Assembly: GCA_947453965.1 (NCBI GenBank)
Contig: CANGIQ010000010.1
Coordinates: forward strand, 26,407 to 90,406
From: Comamonadaceae bacterium
GTDB lineage: Bacteria > Pseudomonadota > Gammaproteobacteria > Burkholderiales > Burkholderiaceae_C
Direction of reading: 5' to 3'
DNA: 64,000 nucleotides
The first letter of the stretch is position 1, and each line of letters opens with the position of its first letter. The notes below the pieces were generated by a model. It was not told the DNA's origin. It saw only the letters and a list, made by a program, of their open reading frames with translations, and did no database searches. Positions 1-10,636 of the stretch are shown here, piece after piece. Position numbers and translations under genes: made by a program.

Positions 1-429
1 TTTCACCTTAAGCACAACCTTGGTTTTAAATGGTTTTATGAAAGAACTTTTGGAGGAAATCAACGCGCTATATTTGTCACTTCTTATGTACTGATAGCTC
101 AGTCAGTTTGGTTCTCTTGGGTATTTTTGGAAAATTACAGATGGCCAATCACCCCACTAGCTTGGTTAGTTGTTCTATTCGTTTTTGTGTTGACTATCCC
201 TGTTTTGATGTTCATCTCAAAGTACGTGACTGCTTATGAAATTTTGACAACTAAGGAGTCTAGGTTGCTTTTTTTAGGAACAACCGGGACATTACTCGCA
301 CTTATATTCTATTTTTTCACCAATCTAAATCATGTTTGGTATCCTTTTTTACGATACTATTTAATTCCAGTTGGTTATTGGATAGCCTTTATCTTATTTA
401 AATGGGCAATTAATTCTGATGAGCCTTAG
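1..429 (+). CDS. Multi-pass membrane protein, C-terminal fragment (5' end outside window)
   Basis: Frame 1 is open from base 1 (FHLKHNLGFKWFYERTFGGNQ...) to the stop at 427-429; several hydrophobic helices; AT-rich relative to downstream DNA. Confidence 0.65.
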   Translation, partial: FHLKHNLGFKWFYERTFGGNQRAIFVTSYVLIAQSVWFSWVFLENYRWPITPLAWLVVLFVFVLTIPVLMFISKYVTAYEILTTKESRLLFLGTTGTLLALIFYFFTNLNHVWYPFLRYYLIPVGYWIAFILFKWAINSDEP

Positions 430-817
430 CCCCCTGACTTAACTGCAGTTGGTAGTTGTTAATAAGCTCAATTACGACTGATACTGGGTATTTATTTCTA
501 AGCAACTGCCAGAGTCCTAGGCCTGTCAAGGATCAGTTTTAACTTCTTGAGCACACACCAACGTGGGCAACGATCGAGACGTGGGGCCACCTATCGAACT
601 CGTGAATAACTTGCACACGGGCAAGTCAATGGCAATGATGGCCCGAGTTACTTCGTCAGACTTCACGCTGGGAACCGAAATATCAGCGGCACAACCCCTG
701 GCTAATATTCACAGGCAAGCAAGTAGCGTCTCAACAAATCTTTTAAGCTGGTAGCGCTCAAGTTGCCCCCCTTCAAACCGATAACCGTATTTCATAAAAA
801 GAAATGATCGTTCATCT

Positions 818-2749
818 ATGTTTGGGGAAAACAACACTCAGTACCGGCTCAAGGCCCATGCGCTGGCATTGCTTGGCTGCTTGGTCACGTCTGCGTGGGC
901 CCAAACGCCAGCCAGCGATATGGACAACTGGGTTCAGTTCCCACCACGTCCGCGTCCTGCCCCTGCCCCTAAAGCGGCGGCAACAGCACCCAATACATCT
1001 TCAGCCGCCACGCCAACCCAGCCGCTCGCTCAGGCACAGCCACCTGCAAGCGTCAGTGCGCCATTGCCCACGGTGGCAACCAGCAACGAGCGTGACAGCT
1101 GGATCCGCTTCCCCATTCGCCCCACAGCCCCCGTGGCGGTGGAGCCTCCTGTAACCCAAAAGGCAGAAATCCCCACAACGCCGGGATCAGCGCCCCCCGT
1201 TTCAGCCAGCAACAAATCTGCCCCTGCTACATCTCCCCGCCTGTTCGGCTTCAAGGTGCATGGCAACACGCGCATTAGCGATGCCACGGTGCAATCAGAG
1301 CTGAAACCGTTGGTGGGCGCCTTGCTCACACAAGAAAACTTGCAAAAAGCGACTGAAAAAATCACAGCGCTGTATCAAAAAAATGGTTGGTTAGCGATTG
1401 CTGAAATGCCCCCGCAAGATCTCACCGGGGGATGGGCCGAAATCAAAATCATCGAAGCGAAGTTTGCTGGCGTTGTGGTGGAAGACCCACAGGGTCAATT
1501 GGCCAACACCACCTTGCCCGCCAAGATGGTGGAACGCGTTCAACCCAAAGACCAAGTGGTCTCATTGAAGTCTCTCGACCAAGCCGCCGCCTTGCTGAGC
1601 GAAATTCCAGGTGTTGAGGCCAAGATCAGCTTGCGCGCCGGCGAAAAACCTGGTGAAACGCAAGCTGTTGCCACCGTACTTCCAGGTAAAGCGGTGGAAG
1701 GCAGCATGGCTGTGGACAACGCGGGTGCCCGTGCCACGGGTGAGGTACGAGAGAGCGCTAAAGTCACGCTGAACAACCCGTTGAAAGTTGGCGATGCCGT
1801 CAGCGCCCAAGTGCTGCACAGCAAAGGCCTCGATTATCAAAAATACAGCTACAACGTGCCCGTGGGTGATGCAGGTTGGCGTGCTGGCGTGAACGCATCA
1901 ACCATGCAATACAAGGTGGTGACCACCGATTTTGTAAACCTCGATGCAAAAGGGCCTTCGAGCACGCGTGGTGTCGACTTAACCATTCCGCTGGTCAGAG
2001 AAAACTTAGACAACGTGTCACTGCAACTGGCCTACGACCAGAAAAAGTTCAAGAACGAAGCGCTGAACACGGTTCAATCGAATTACAGCGGCAATGCCGT
2101 TACCGCTTATCTAGAGGCCAACCATCACAACGGCAACGGTGGTGAGACATCAGCCTCGGTGCAAGCCGTGAAAGGCACGATTGATCTGTCTCAATCCACT
2201 GCGGCGCATCAATTGACCGATGCAACCACCACACAAACCGAAGGGCCCTACAGCAAGATCCGTGTGGCGCTGACGCACAAGGAAGACCTGGACACAAGCA
2301 ATACCGTGGTCATCAGCGGGCAGTCGCAGTGGGCCAATAAAAACTTAGATGGTTCTGAGCGCTTCTACTTGGGCGGCATGCAAGGCGTGCGCGCCTACCC
2401 CACCAACGAAGCAGGCGGTAGTGTGGGACAGATGCTTTCATTTGAATGGCAGCGGCATTTCAACTTAAACCAAAACCGTTGGACGGCGGCTGGCTTCTAC
2501 GATACGGGTCATGTCACGGTGAACAAAAATAACAATTTCACGGGCGCTGCCTCACCTAACCAATACAGCCTCAGCGGGGCTGGCGTGTGGCTGGGCACAA
2601 CCATGCGAAATTCTTATGGCCTTTCTACCTTGCGCTTTATCGCAGCACAACGGCTGGGCAAAAACCCCGCCGCTTCAGCAAACGGCAATGACCAAGACGG
2701 TTCACACGTGCAAACCCGCTACCGCTTCAGCCTGAATCACGCGTTCTGA
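818..2749 (+). CDS. ShlB/FhaC/HecB family two-partner secretion outer-membrane transporter (TpsB)
   Basis: Signal-like N-terminus; Pro-rich linker; POTRA-like region (FGFKVHGNTRISDATVQSELKPLVG...); beta-barrel-like C-terminus with 'FYLGGMQGVRAYPTNEAGGSVG' and terminal Phe; directly followed by tpsA. Confidence 0.92.
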   Translation: MFGENNTQYRLKAHALALLGCLVTSAWAQTPASDMDNWVQFPPRPRPAPAPKAAATAPNTSSAATPTQPLAQAQPPASVSAPLPTVATSNERDSWIRFPIRPTAPVAVEPPVTQKAEIPTTPGSAPPVSASNKSAPATSPRLFGFKVHGNTRISDATVQSELKPLVGALLTQENLQKATEKITALYQKNGWLAIAEMPPQDLTGGWAEIKIIEAKFAGVVVEDPQGQLANTTLPAKMVERVQPKDQVVSLKSLDQAAALLSEIPGVEAKISLRAGEKPGETQAVATVLPGKAVEGSMAVDNAGARATGEVRESAKVTLNNPLKVGDAVSAQVLHSKGLDYQKYSYNVPVGDAGWRAGVNASTMQYKVVTTDFVNLDAKGPSSTRGVDLTIPLVRENLDNVSLQLAYDQKKFKNEALNTVQSNYSGNAVTAYLEANHHNGNGGETSASVQAVKGTIDLSQSTAAHQLTDATTTQTEGPYSKIRVALTHKEDLDTSNTVVISGQSQWANKNLDGSERFYLGGMQGVRAYPTNEAGGSVGQMLSFEWQRHFNLNQNRWTAAGFYDTGHVTVNKNNNFTGAASPNQYSLSGAGVWLGTTMRNSYGLSTLRFIAAQRLGKNPAASANGNDQDGSHVQTRYRFSLNHAF

Positions 2750-2751
2750 CC

Positions 2752-5700
2752 ATGCAGCGGGTTCTCAAACACATTCTTGTTAGCGCCCTCCTGCCAAGCC
2801 TTTTGTTTGGGGCATGGGCGCAAACGGGCGCGATCATCTCGGCCACACAGCTGCCCAGCGGTGGCAAGGTCGTGGGTGGGCAAGCTACGTTGCAATCCAT
2901 TGGCAACACCCTGAATGTGAACCAAACGACGACACGCGGCGTGGTTGAGTGGAACACCTTCAACGTGGGCTCGCAAGCCAACGTCAACTTCAACCAACCC
3001 TCTGCCAATGCAGTCACGCTCAACCGCGTGATGGACATGAACGCCAGCCAAATCCTGGGACGCATCAGCGCCACAGGCCAGGTGTTTATCAGCAACCCTA
3101 ATGGTGTGATTTTTGGCACAACGTCCCAGGTGGATGTAGGTGGGTTGGTGGCGACAACCAAGGGCATCAGCAACGCGGACTTCATGAGTGGCAAAACGAC
3201 CTTTGAAGGCAACGGTCAAGCCGGCAGTGTGATCAACCAAGGCTCCTTGCAAGCCGCGTTGGGCGGCTACATCGCCCTGCTCGCGCCACAGGTGCGCAAC
3301 GAGGGCATCATCGTGGCACGCGAAGGCACTGTGGCTTTGGCCGCCGGCGACAAAACCACCTTGGAATTCAGCGGAAGCAAATTGGTCTCCGTGATCATCG
3401 ACCGTCCAGTCATTGACGCCCTGGTCGAAAACAAACAACTGATCCGCGCAGAGGGTGGATTTGTGGTGATGTCGGCACGCAGCGCCAACGGCTTGATGAA
3501 TTCAGTGATCAAGCAGACCGGCACGATTGAAGCCCCGAGCTTGGTACAGCGCGAAGGCCGAATCTTGCTTGAGGGTGGTGAACAAGGCATCGTCAGTGCA
3601 GGCGGCGTGCTCAACGTCAGCGGGGTTCAAGCACAAACCAAAGGCGGCAGCATCGTCGTCACGGGTGACAAAGTTGCAATTACCGAGAACGCGCTGCTCA
3701 ATGCGAGTGGGCAAACTGGAGGCGGCCAAATCAACATCGGCGGCGGTTGGCAGGGGCAAGATCCTGCCATCCGACAAGCCAATGCCACGCGTGTAGAGGC
3801 AGGGGCCCGCCTAGATGCATCCGCCATTCAAAGTGGCAACGGCGGTGAGATTGTGGTTTGGTCCGATACCCAAAAAGCAGGTGGTATCACGCAAGTAGCG
3901 GGTGAGCTCAAAGCGCGAGGTGGCGCGGTACAGGGCGATGGTGGACGGATTGAAACTTCGGGCCATTGGCTCTCAACCCAAGGTGCCACCGGCGATGCCA
4001 GCGCGCCTAACGGCAAAGCGGGTCAATGGTTGTTTGACCCCTACAACGTCACCATCACCGCAACGCCCACACAAAACAACACCAACAGCGCCGACACATG
4101 GACGCCCACTGGCAGCACCTCTGAAATTCAAAACACCGCCATCACCGCGCTGTTGAACGCGGGCACCAGCGTCACGGTGACCACGGGTTCGGCAGGCAGC
4201 GAGGCCGGCAACATCACGGTGAATGCGCCCATCACGCAAAGTGCGATGGCAGCCGCCACACGATTGACCTTATCGGCCAACCAAAACATCGCCATCAACA
4301 GCGCAATCAGCATGACCCAGAGTGGGTCAAAGTTAGAGCTCAATGCAGGCAACGTCTCCAGTGGCGGCAATATTGCGTTGACCGCTGCCGTGGCGGCAGA
4401 CACCTTGAGTATGAACCTCACGGGCGCAGGAACTGTTTCACAAACCGCTGCCGTCAACACGAACAACTTGCGCATTTCGGGTGCCAACACACAAGTCACC
4501 TTGGACAATGCCAGCAACAGCATCGGCGTGGTGGCAGCCAACGTGGCTTCGATCAATTTGAAGTCAGAAAATGGCATTGATCTTGGCAACACCTACGGCA
4601 AGGGCTTGTACGTCAGTACGGTCGAAGGCATGAGCGGCATCACCGCCACCGGGGATGTGAACCTGGTGTCGCGAAACACCAATATTTTTGTAGACCAAAA
4701 CATCAGCACGGCCAGCACCACCAACACAGCCATTCGGCTCAATGCGGGTGAATCTCTCAGCCCCGGCGCATACAACGGGACTGACAGTGCTGTGAACCCC
4801 TACGGTCCAAACGTGGTCTTGGGTAATGGCAAAACAATCACCACCGGCACTGGCGGCAGGGCCACGCTGTATACCGGTGCGAGCAGCGGCAGTGGTGCCA
4901 GCTTGGCTGCCTACATTGGCACTGGATCCGCAAGCTCTCGCTACAACAGCGATGAGTTGAATACCAACTACACCGCCTCGTTATCGTCGGGCTTGTACGC
5001 TATTTACAGACAGAACCCGACGCTGAGTGTGGCCGCCAACGATGCGACCGTGGTGTATGGCGGCGCGATCAACCCCGCCATGTCCAGCACCGTCTCGGGC
5101 TATTTGAACGGTGACACCTTGGCACAAGCCGTATCCAGCAGTGCAAACATTGCCATCGCTGGCACGCGCTCTACCGCCGGCTACCTCACCGCAGGCAGTC
5201 ATGCGCTCACCCCCAGTGGTGCAGTAGGCGGATTGGGTTATGGCTTCTCTTACACCGATGGCGCCCTCACCGTGACACCCAAGGCCCTGACGATCAGCGC
5301 CTCTGCCAGCAACAAGGTCTATGACGCGACCGCAGCCGCAACAACCTCACTCAACAGCAATCAATTGCAAAATGATGTGTTGACGCTGAGCAGCATGTCC
5401 AGCACTTTTAACAGCAGAGATGCGGGTACGGGCAAAACTGTCACGGTTTCGGGCTTGTCTTTTTCTGGCAACGATGCCGCCAACTACAGCCTTGCCAACA
5501 CCAGCGCGACCACCACAGCGAACGTGACCCCCAAAGGGCTGACCGCGTCATTCACGGCCACGAACAAGGTGTACGACGGCACCACAACAGCCACCGTGGC
5601 GGGTTCAACGTCCGACATCATTGGAGGCGACACCGTCGCGATTACCCAAACGGCTGCGACCTTCTCGGACAAAAACGTCGCCAATGGAAAAAGCATCTCC

Positions 5701-8355
5701 ATCACTGGTTTGCAGCTAACGGGCACAGATGCGGGCAATTACGCACTGACCAGCACAACAGCCAGCAGCTCGGCCAACATCACAGCCAAGTCACTCACCG
5801 CCTCGTTCACGGCCAGCAACAAAGAATATGACGGCAACACCACGGCCACAGTGAGCGCAAGCTCAGCCCAAATCGTGCCTCAGGATGCGGTGACCATCAC
5901 CAACACCAGCGCCACCTTCAGCGACAAAAATGTAGGCACGGGCAAAACAGTTTCCGTGGTCGGTGTGGCCATCTCTGGAACAGATGCTGGCAACTACAAC
6001 TTAGTCAACGCGACAGCCAGCACCACAGCCAATATCAGCGCCAAGGCACTGACCATCTCCGGCATCACCGCCGCAGACAAAACCTACGACGGCTTGAGCA
6101 CGGCCACCGTGAGCACTGCTGGCGTGGTGAAAACAGGTTTGGTAGCAGGCGACACAGTGGGTGTCTCAGCCACAGGCGTATTCAATAATAAAAATGTTGG
6201 CACCAACAAAACTGTGGCATTGACCAGCAACTACAGCGGCAGCGATGTCACGAACTACAACATCACCAGCCAAGCACAGACCATGGCCAGCATCACCCCT
6301 CGCATCTTGGCAGTGACGGCAGCAGCTGATGACAAAACTTACGACACCACGCGCACTGCCACGTACACACTCAACAGCGACAAATTAGCTGGAGACACCT
6401 TGGTACTGTCCGCGAGCAGTGGGTTGTTTGACACCAAAAATGCGGCAGCCGGAAAAACCGTCACCGTAGGTGGCATCACCGTCACGGGCACAGATGCCGG
6501 CAACTACACACTGCAAAACGCATCGACGACAACGACGGCCGAGATTCGCAAGGCCGACTTAGCCATCACAGGCCTCACGGCCAACAACAAAACCTACGAT
6601 GGCACGACCACCGCGACATTGGCGGGTACTGCCACTGTTACGGCGCTGCAAGGCGATACCGTTTCAGTCAGCGGCACGCCAAGCGCCACGTTTGCGACCA
6701 AAGATGTCGGCTCTGCCAAGCCTGTGACCACCACCGGTTTGAGCCTGACCAACACAGATGCGGGGAACTACAACTTAGTGGCGCCGACCCTCAGTGCCAA
6801 CATCACGCCCAAGGCGCTCACCATTTCAGGCATCACGGCCGCCAACAAAGAATACGACGGCACCACGGATGCAACGATCAGCACAACGGGGGTGAGCAAC
6901 GCCGTGTTGGTGAATGCCGGCATGATCGCCACGGACAACCTGACTGTTACTGCCACGGGTGTCTTCACCGATAAAAACGCTGGCAACGCCAAAACAGTGC
7001 AGTTATCACCCACCTACGGTGGCTCTGATGCAAGCAACTACGTCATCACAAATCAGGCGAACACCACCGCCAACATCACCCCAAAAAATGTCGCGCTGAC
7101 GGCGGTGACCGCTGACAACAAAACCTACAACGCCACCAACGCTGCCAACATTTCTGCTGGCACGATCACCGGCACCGTGGGTTCTGAAGCTTTGTTGATT
7201 TCAGGTTCCGGCACCTTCAGCGATGCCAATGCAGGGACAGGTAAAACGGTCACGGTGGCCGACGTCACGGCACTCACCAAAACCAACAGCACGGGCAACT
7301 GGGGCAACTACAACCTCACCACCACGGGCCCCATCACCACCACCTCGGACATCACCAAGAAAGATGTCGCGCTGACGGCGGTAACCGCTGACAACAAAAC
7401 CTACAACGCCACCAACGCTGCGAACATCTCTGCTGGCACGTTCAGTGGCACCGTGGGTTCTGAAGCTTTGCTGATTTCAGGTTCTGGCACCTTCAGCGAT
7501 GCGAATGCAGGAATAGGAAAAACGGTCACGGTGGCTGATGTCACCGCACTCACCAAAGCCAACAGCACGGGCAACTGGGGCAACTACAACCTCACCACCA
7601 CGGGCCCCATCACCACCACCGCGGACATCGTCAAGAAAGATGTGACGATCACGAGTCTGACCGTCAGCGACAAGCTGTACAACGCGTCGACGGCAGCCAC
7701 CATTTCCTCTGCCAGCGTTGGGGGCACCGTGGCGGATGAAACCCTGCACATCTCAGGGTTCGGCGCATTTGACTCCATCAACCCAGGGATTGGAAAAGTT
7801 GTGACGATCGCCAATGTGAACGACCTCACCAAAGTCAATGGCACGGGCAATTGGAGCAACTACTACCTGATCAACACGGACCGGGTGAGGACAACAGCGA
7901 GCATCTTCCCCACCATCAACAATTGCTTTGCAGGAAAGGGTTGCATCGCCAGCGACCCGATCGTGACCACCCCATTGAACAATACCCCGACAACGTCTTT
8001 GTTGGCATCCACAACGGGGGCGTCTGCTGCCCAGGTCATCCAGACCGGCATGGTTGTTCCACAAGCGGTCGCCACGCCCGTACCTTCGCCCGTTGTCGCG
8101 CCCGCCGCCACACCCATCACGTCAGCATCGGTACTTTTGATGCAACCCATTTCTTCAGCAAACATGGTGGCTAAAAATCTCTCGCCAACACAAATTGCTG
8201 AACTTCCCCCTGCGCAACTGGGTCCCCTGCTGAAGTCATTGGATCGCAATCAACTCTTGGCCATCACAGAAAAACAAATGAATGGGATGAGTGTGACGCA
8301 ACTGGATGATTTGGTTGCTTTACTCAAACGCGCAGCCAATCCGACCAAACGTTAA
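2752..8355 (+). CDS. TpsA-type filamentous hemagglutinin N-terminal domain exoprotein with MBG/YDG repeats
   Basis: Signal peptide; TPS domain (GVVEWNTFNVGSQANVNFNQPSANAVTLNRV...ISNPNGVIFG); about ten repeats starting with (N/D)K.Y(D/N).(T/S)..A; 2 bp after tpsB stop. Confidence 0.94.
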   Translation: MQRVLKHILVSALLPSLLFGAWAQTGAIISATQLPSGGKVVGGQATLQSIGNTLNVNQTTTRGVVEWNTFNVGSQANVNFNQPSANAVTLNRVMDMNASQILGRISATGQVFISNPNGVIFGTTSQVDVGGLVATTKGISNADFMSGKTTFEGNGQAGSVINQGSLQAALGGYIALLAPQVRNEGIIVAREGTVALAAGDKTTLEFSGSKLVSVIIDRPVIDALVENKQLIRAEGGFVVMSARSANGLMNSVIKQTGTIEAPSLVQREGRILLEGGEQGIVSAGGVLNVSGVQAQTKGGSIVVTGDKVAITENALLNASGQTGGGQINIGGGWQGQDPAIRQANATRVEAGARLDASAIQSGNGGEIVVWSDTQKAGGITQVAGELKARGGAVQGDGGRIETSGHWLSTQGATGDASAPNGKAGQWLFDPYNVTITATPTQNNTNSADTWTPTGSTSEIQNTAITALLNAGTSVTVTTGSAGSEAGNITVNAPITQSAMAAATRLTLSANQNIAINSAISMTQSGSKLELNAGNVSSGGNIALTAAVAADTLSMNLTGAGTVSQTAAVNTNNLRISGANTQVTLDNASNSIGVVAANVASINLKSENGIDLGNTYGKGLYVSTVEGMSGITATGDVNLVSRNTNIFVDQNISTASTTNTAIRLNAGESLSPGAYNGTDSAVNPYGPNVVLGNGKTITTGTGGRATLYTGASSGSGASLAAYIGTGSASSRYNSDELNTNYTASLSSGLYAIYRQNPTLSVAANDATVVYGGAINPAMSSTVSGYLNGDTLAQAVSSSANIAIAGTRSTAGYLTAGSHALTPSGAVGGLGYGFSYTDGALTVTPKALTISASASNKVYDATAAATTSLNSNQLQNDVLTLSSMSSTFNSRDAGTGKTVTVSGLSFSGNDAANYSLANTSATTTANVTPKGLTASFTATNKVYDGTTTATVAGSTSDIIGGDTVAITQTAATFSDKNVANGKSISITGLQLTGTDAGNYALTSTTASSSANITAKSLTASFTASNKEYDGNTTATVSASSAQIVPQDAVTITNTSATFSDKNVGTGKTVSVVGVAISGTDAGNYNLVNATASTTANISAKALTISGITAADKTYDGLSTATVSTAGVVKTGLVAGDTVGVSATGVFNNKNVGTNKTVALTSNYSGSDVTNYNITSQAQTMASITPRILAVTAAADDKTYDTTRTATYTLNSDKLAGDTLVLSASSGLFDTKNAAAGKTVTVGGITVTGTDAGNYTLQNASTTTTAEIRKADLAITGLTANNKTYDGTTTATLAGTATVTALQGDTVSVSGTPSATFATKDVGSAKPVTTTGLSLTNTDAGNYNLVAPTLSANITPKALTISGITAANKEYDGTTDATISTTGVSNAVLVNAGMIATDNLTVTATGVFTDKNAGNAKTVQLSPTYGGSDASNYVITNQANTTANITPKNVALTAVTADNKTYNATNAANISAGTITGTVGSEALLISGSGTFSDANAGTGKTVTVADVTALTKTNSTGNWGNYNLTTTGPITTTSDITKKDVALTAVTADNKTYNATNAANISAGTFSGTVGSEALLISGSGTFSDANAGIGKTVTVADVTALTKANSTGNWGNYNLTTTGPITTTADIVKKDVTITSLTVSDKLYNASTAATISSASVGGTVADETLHISGFGAFDSINPGIGKVVTIANVNDLTKVNGTGNWSNYYLINTDRVRTTASIFPTINNCFAGKGCIASDPIVTTPLNNTPTTSLLASTTGASAAQVIQTGMVVPQAVATPVPSPVVAPAATPITSASVLLMQPISSANMVAKNLSPTQIAELPPAQLGPLLKSLDRNQLLAITEKQMNGMSVTQLDDLVALLKRAANPTKR
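7091..7642 (+). repeat. Near-identical tandem duplication, 276-bp unit (92 aa), inside tpsA
   Basis: 'tcgcgctgacggcggt(g/a)accgctgacaacaaaacctacaacgccaccaacgctgc' starts at 7091 and again at 7367; antisense ORFs 7125..7307 and 7401..7583 are also offset by 276. Confidence 0.92.
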
Positions 8356-8424
8356 AGCCCATGCGGCGCACTTGACGGTGATCTGAGAAAATCCGGGCTC
8401 AACACCTCTTCATCACAAGCGCCC

Positions 8425-10626
8425 ATGGAAATCAAGGTCAACTTTCTCGACAAGCTTCGTCTCGAAGCCAAGTTCGACGACTTCACGGTCATCGCCGACC
8501 AGCCCATTCGTTACAAAGGCGATGGCTCCGCGCCCGGACCCTTCGATTACTTTTTGGCCTCATCGGCGTTGTGCGCAGCCTACTTTGTCAAGCTGTACTG
8601 CAATACACGCAACATTTCGACCGAAAACATCCGCCTGTCGCAAAACAACATCGTCGATCCAGAGAATCGTTACCAGCAGATTTTCAAAATCCAAGTGGAG
8701 TTGCCGCCTGACATTCAGGAAGTGGATCGACGCGGCATCTTGAACTCGATCGAACGCTGCACGGTCAAAAAAGTGGTGCAAGCCGGTCCTGAATTTGTAA
8801 TCGAAGAAGTTGAGAACTTGGATGCCGATGCCCAGTCCTTGCTCACAGCCAAGCCCAGCGCAGACACCCACACCTACATCCTGGGCAAAGACTTGCCGCT
8901 GGAACAAACCATCGCCAACATGTCGAGCCTCTTGGCGGGCTTGGGCATCAAGATTGAAATTGCCTCGTGGCGCAACATCATTCCCAATGTGTGGTCGCTC
9001 CACATCCGTGATGCGCATTCGCCCATGTGTTTTACCAACGGCAAAGGCGCCACCAAAGAAAGCGCCTTGGCCTCGGCGCTGGGTGAATACATTGAACGGC
9101 TGAGCAACAACCATTTCTACGCCGGCGCTTTTTGGGGTGAGGACATTGCCAACGCAGCCTTTGTGCACTACCCGAATGAACGCTGGTTCAAACCGGGTAA
9201 AAAAGATGCGTTGCCGACAGACATTTTGGATCCGTATTGCTTGGCCATCTACAACCCCGATGGCGAGTTGCGCGGTTCGCATGTGATCGACACCAACTCA
9301 GGCAACACGCAGCGCGGCATTTGCGCCCTGCCCTATGTGCGCCAGTCCGATGGTGAGGTGGTGTATTTCCCATCGAACCTGATCGAAAACCTGTTCGTGA
9401 GCAACGGCATGAGTGCAGGCAATACGCTGGCCGAAGCACAGGTGCAATGTTTGTCGGAGATTTTCGAGCGCGCGGTCAAACGCGAAATCTTGGAAGGCGA
9501 AATTTGCTTGCCAGACGTGCCGCACGAGGTGTTGGCCCAATACCCCAGCATCTTGGCTGGCATTCAAGGTTTGGAAGAACAAGGCTTTCCTGTGCTGGTC
9601 AAGGACGCCTCGCTGGGCGGCACCTACCCTGTGATGTGTGTGACCTTGATGAACCCACGCACCGGTGGTGTGTTTGCCTCATTCGGCGCCCATCCGAGCT
9701 TAGAGGTGGCGCTAGAGCGCAGCCTGACCGAGCTGCTGCAAGGCCGCAGTTTTGAAGGGCTGAACGATTTGCCTCCACCCACCTTTGAGAGCCATGCGGT
9801 CACCGAACCCAATAACTTTGTAGAGCACTTCATCGACTCCAGCGGCATTGTGTCGTGGCGTTTTTTCAGTGCCAAAGCAGATTACGAATTTGTGGCCTGG
9901 GATTTTTCGAGCCAAGGCGAGAACGCCAACGCCGAGGAAGCTGCGACCTTGTTTGGTATTTTGAAAGACATGGGCAAAGAGGTTTACACCGCGGTGTATG
10001 ACCAGCTGGGTGCTGTGGCCTGCCGAATTTTAGTGCCCGGCTATTCCGAGATTTACCCCGTGGAAGACTTGATTTGGGACAACACCAACAAAGCGTTGCT
10101 GTTCCGTGCCGATGTGCTGAACCTGCATAGCTTGGACGATGCCCGCTTGGAAGCACTGCTGGATCGCTTGGAAAACAATGAGCTCGATGAATACTTAGAC
10201 ATTGCCACCTTGATTGGCATTGAATTTGACGACAACACCGTGTGGGGCCAACTGACCGTGCTGGAATTGAAGTTGTTGATTCACCTGGCCTTGAAGCAAT
10301 TCGAAGAAGCACAAGAGCTGGTGGGCGCCTTCTTGCAATACAACGACAACACGGTGGAGCGCCGATTGTTCTACCAAGCCTTGAATGTGGTGTTGGAGGT
10401 GCAACTCGACCCCGAACTCGGACTGGCAGACTACGAAGCCAACTTCCGCCGCATGTTTGGCGATGCGCGCATGGATGCGGTGATCGGATCGGTCGATGGC
10501 AGCGTGCGCTTCTTTGGTTTAACTCCCACGAGCATGCAACTCGAAGGGCTGGACAGACACCACCGACTGATCGACAGCTACAGAAAGCTGCACACAGCGC
10601 GCGCCAACGCAACGGCTGCGGGTTAA
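8425..10626 (+). CDS. OsmC-domain / YcaO-domain fusion protein
   Basis: N-terminal OsmC-like region (ADQPIRYKGDGSAPGPFDYFLASSALCAAYFVKLYC) followed by YcaO-like region (GKGATKESALASALGEYIERLSNN...FVSNGMSAGNTLAEAQVQCLSEIFERAVKREI). Confidence 0.9.
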   Translation: MEIKVNFLDKLRLEAKFDDFTVIADQPIRYKGDGSAPGPFDYFLASSALCAAYFVKLYCNTRNISTENIRLSQNNIVDPENRYQQIFKIQVELPPDIQEVDRRGILNSIERCTVKKVVQAGPEFVIEEVENLDADAQSLLTAKPSADTHTYILGKDLPLEQTIANMSSLLAGLGIKIEIASWRNIIPNVWSLHIRDAHSPMCFTNGKGATKESALASALGEYIERLSNNHFYAGAFWGEDIANAAFVHYPNERWFKPGKKDALPTDILDPYCLAIYNPDGELRGSHVIDTNSGNTQRGICALPYVRQSDGEVVYFPSNLIENLFVSNGMSAGNTLAEAQVQCLSEIFERAVKREILEGEICLPDVPHEVLAQYPSILAGIQGLEEQGFPVLVKDASLGGTYPVMCVTLMNPRTGGVFASFGAHPSLEVALERSLTELLQGRSFEGLNDLPPPTFESHAVTEPNNFVEHFIDSSGIVSWRFFSAKADYEFVAWDFSSQGENANAEEAATLFGILKDMGKEVYTAVYDQLGAVACRILVPGYSEIYPVEDLIWDNTNKALLFRADVLNLHSLDDARLEALLDRLENNELDEYLDIATLIGIEFDDNTVWGQLTVLELKLLIHLALKQFEEAQELVGAFLQYNDNTVERRLFYQALNVVLEVQLDPELGLADYEANFRRMFGDARMDAVIGSVDGSVRFFGLTPTSMQLEGLDRHHRLIDSYRKLHTARANATAAG

Positions 10627-10636
10627 AAAATTTTGG

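Noticed and set aside
563-754. 63-aa ORF between the membrane protein and tpsB
   Set aside because: No motif or convincing ribosome-binding site; likely chance ORF in an intergenic region
5280-7900. CRISPR-like periodicity
   Set aside because: The periodic signal is in-frame protein repeats of TpsA (YDG units), not short direct repeats with unique spacers
8356-8424. RiPP precursor next to the YcaO fusion gene
   Set aside because: Gap of ~70 bp has no small ORF of suitable type, and the OsmC-YcaO architecture is not diagnostic of RiPP biosynthesis
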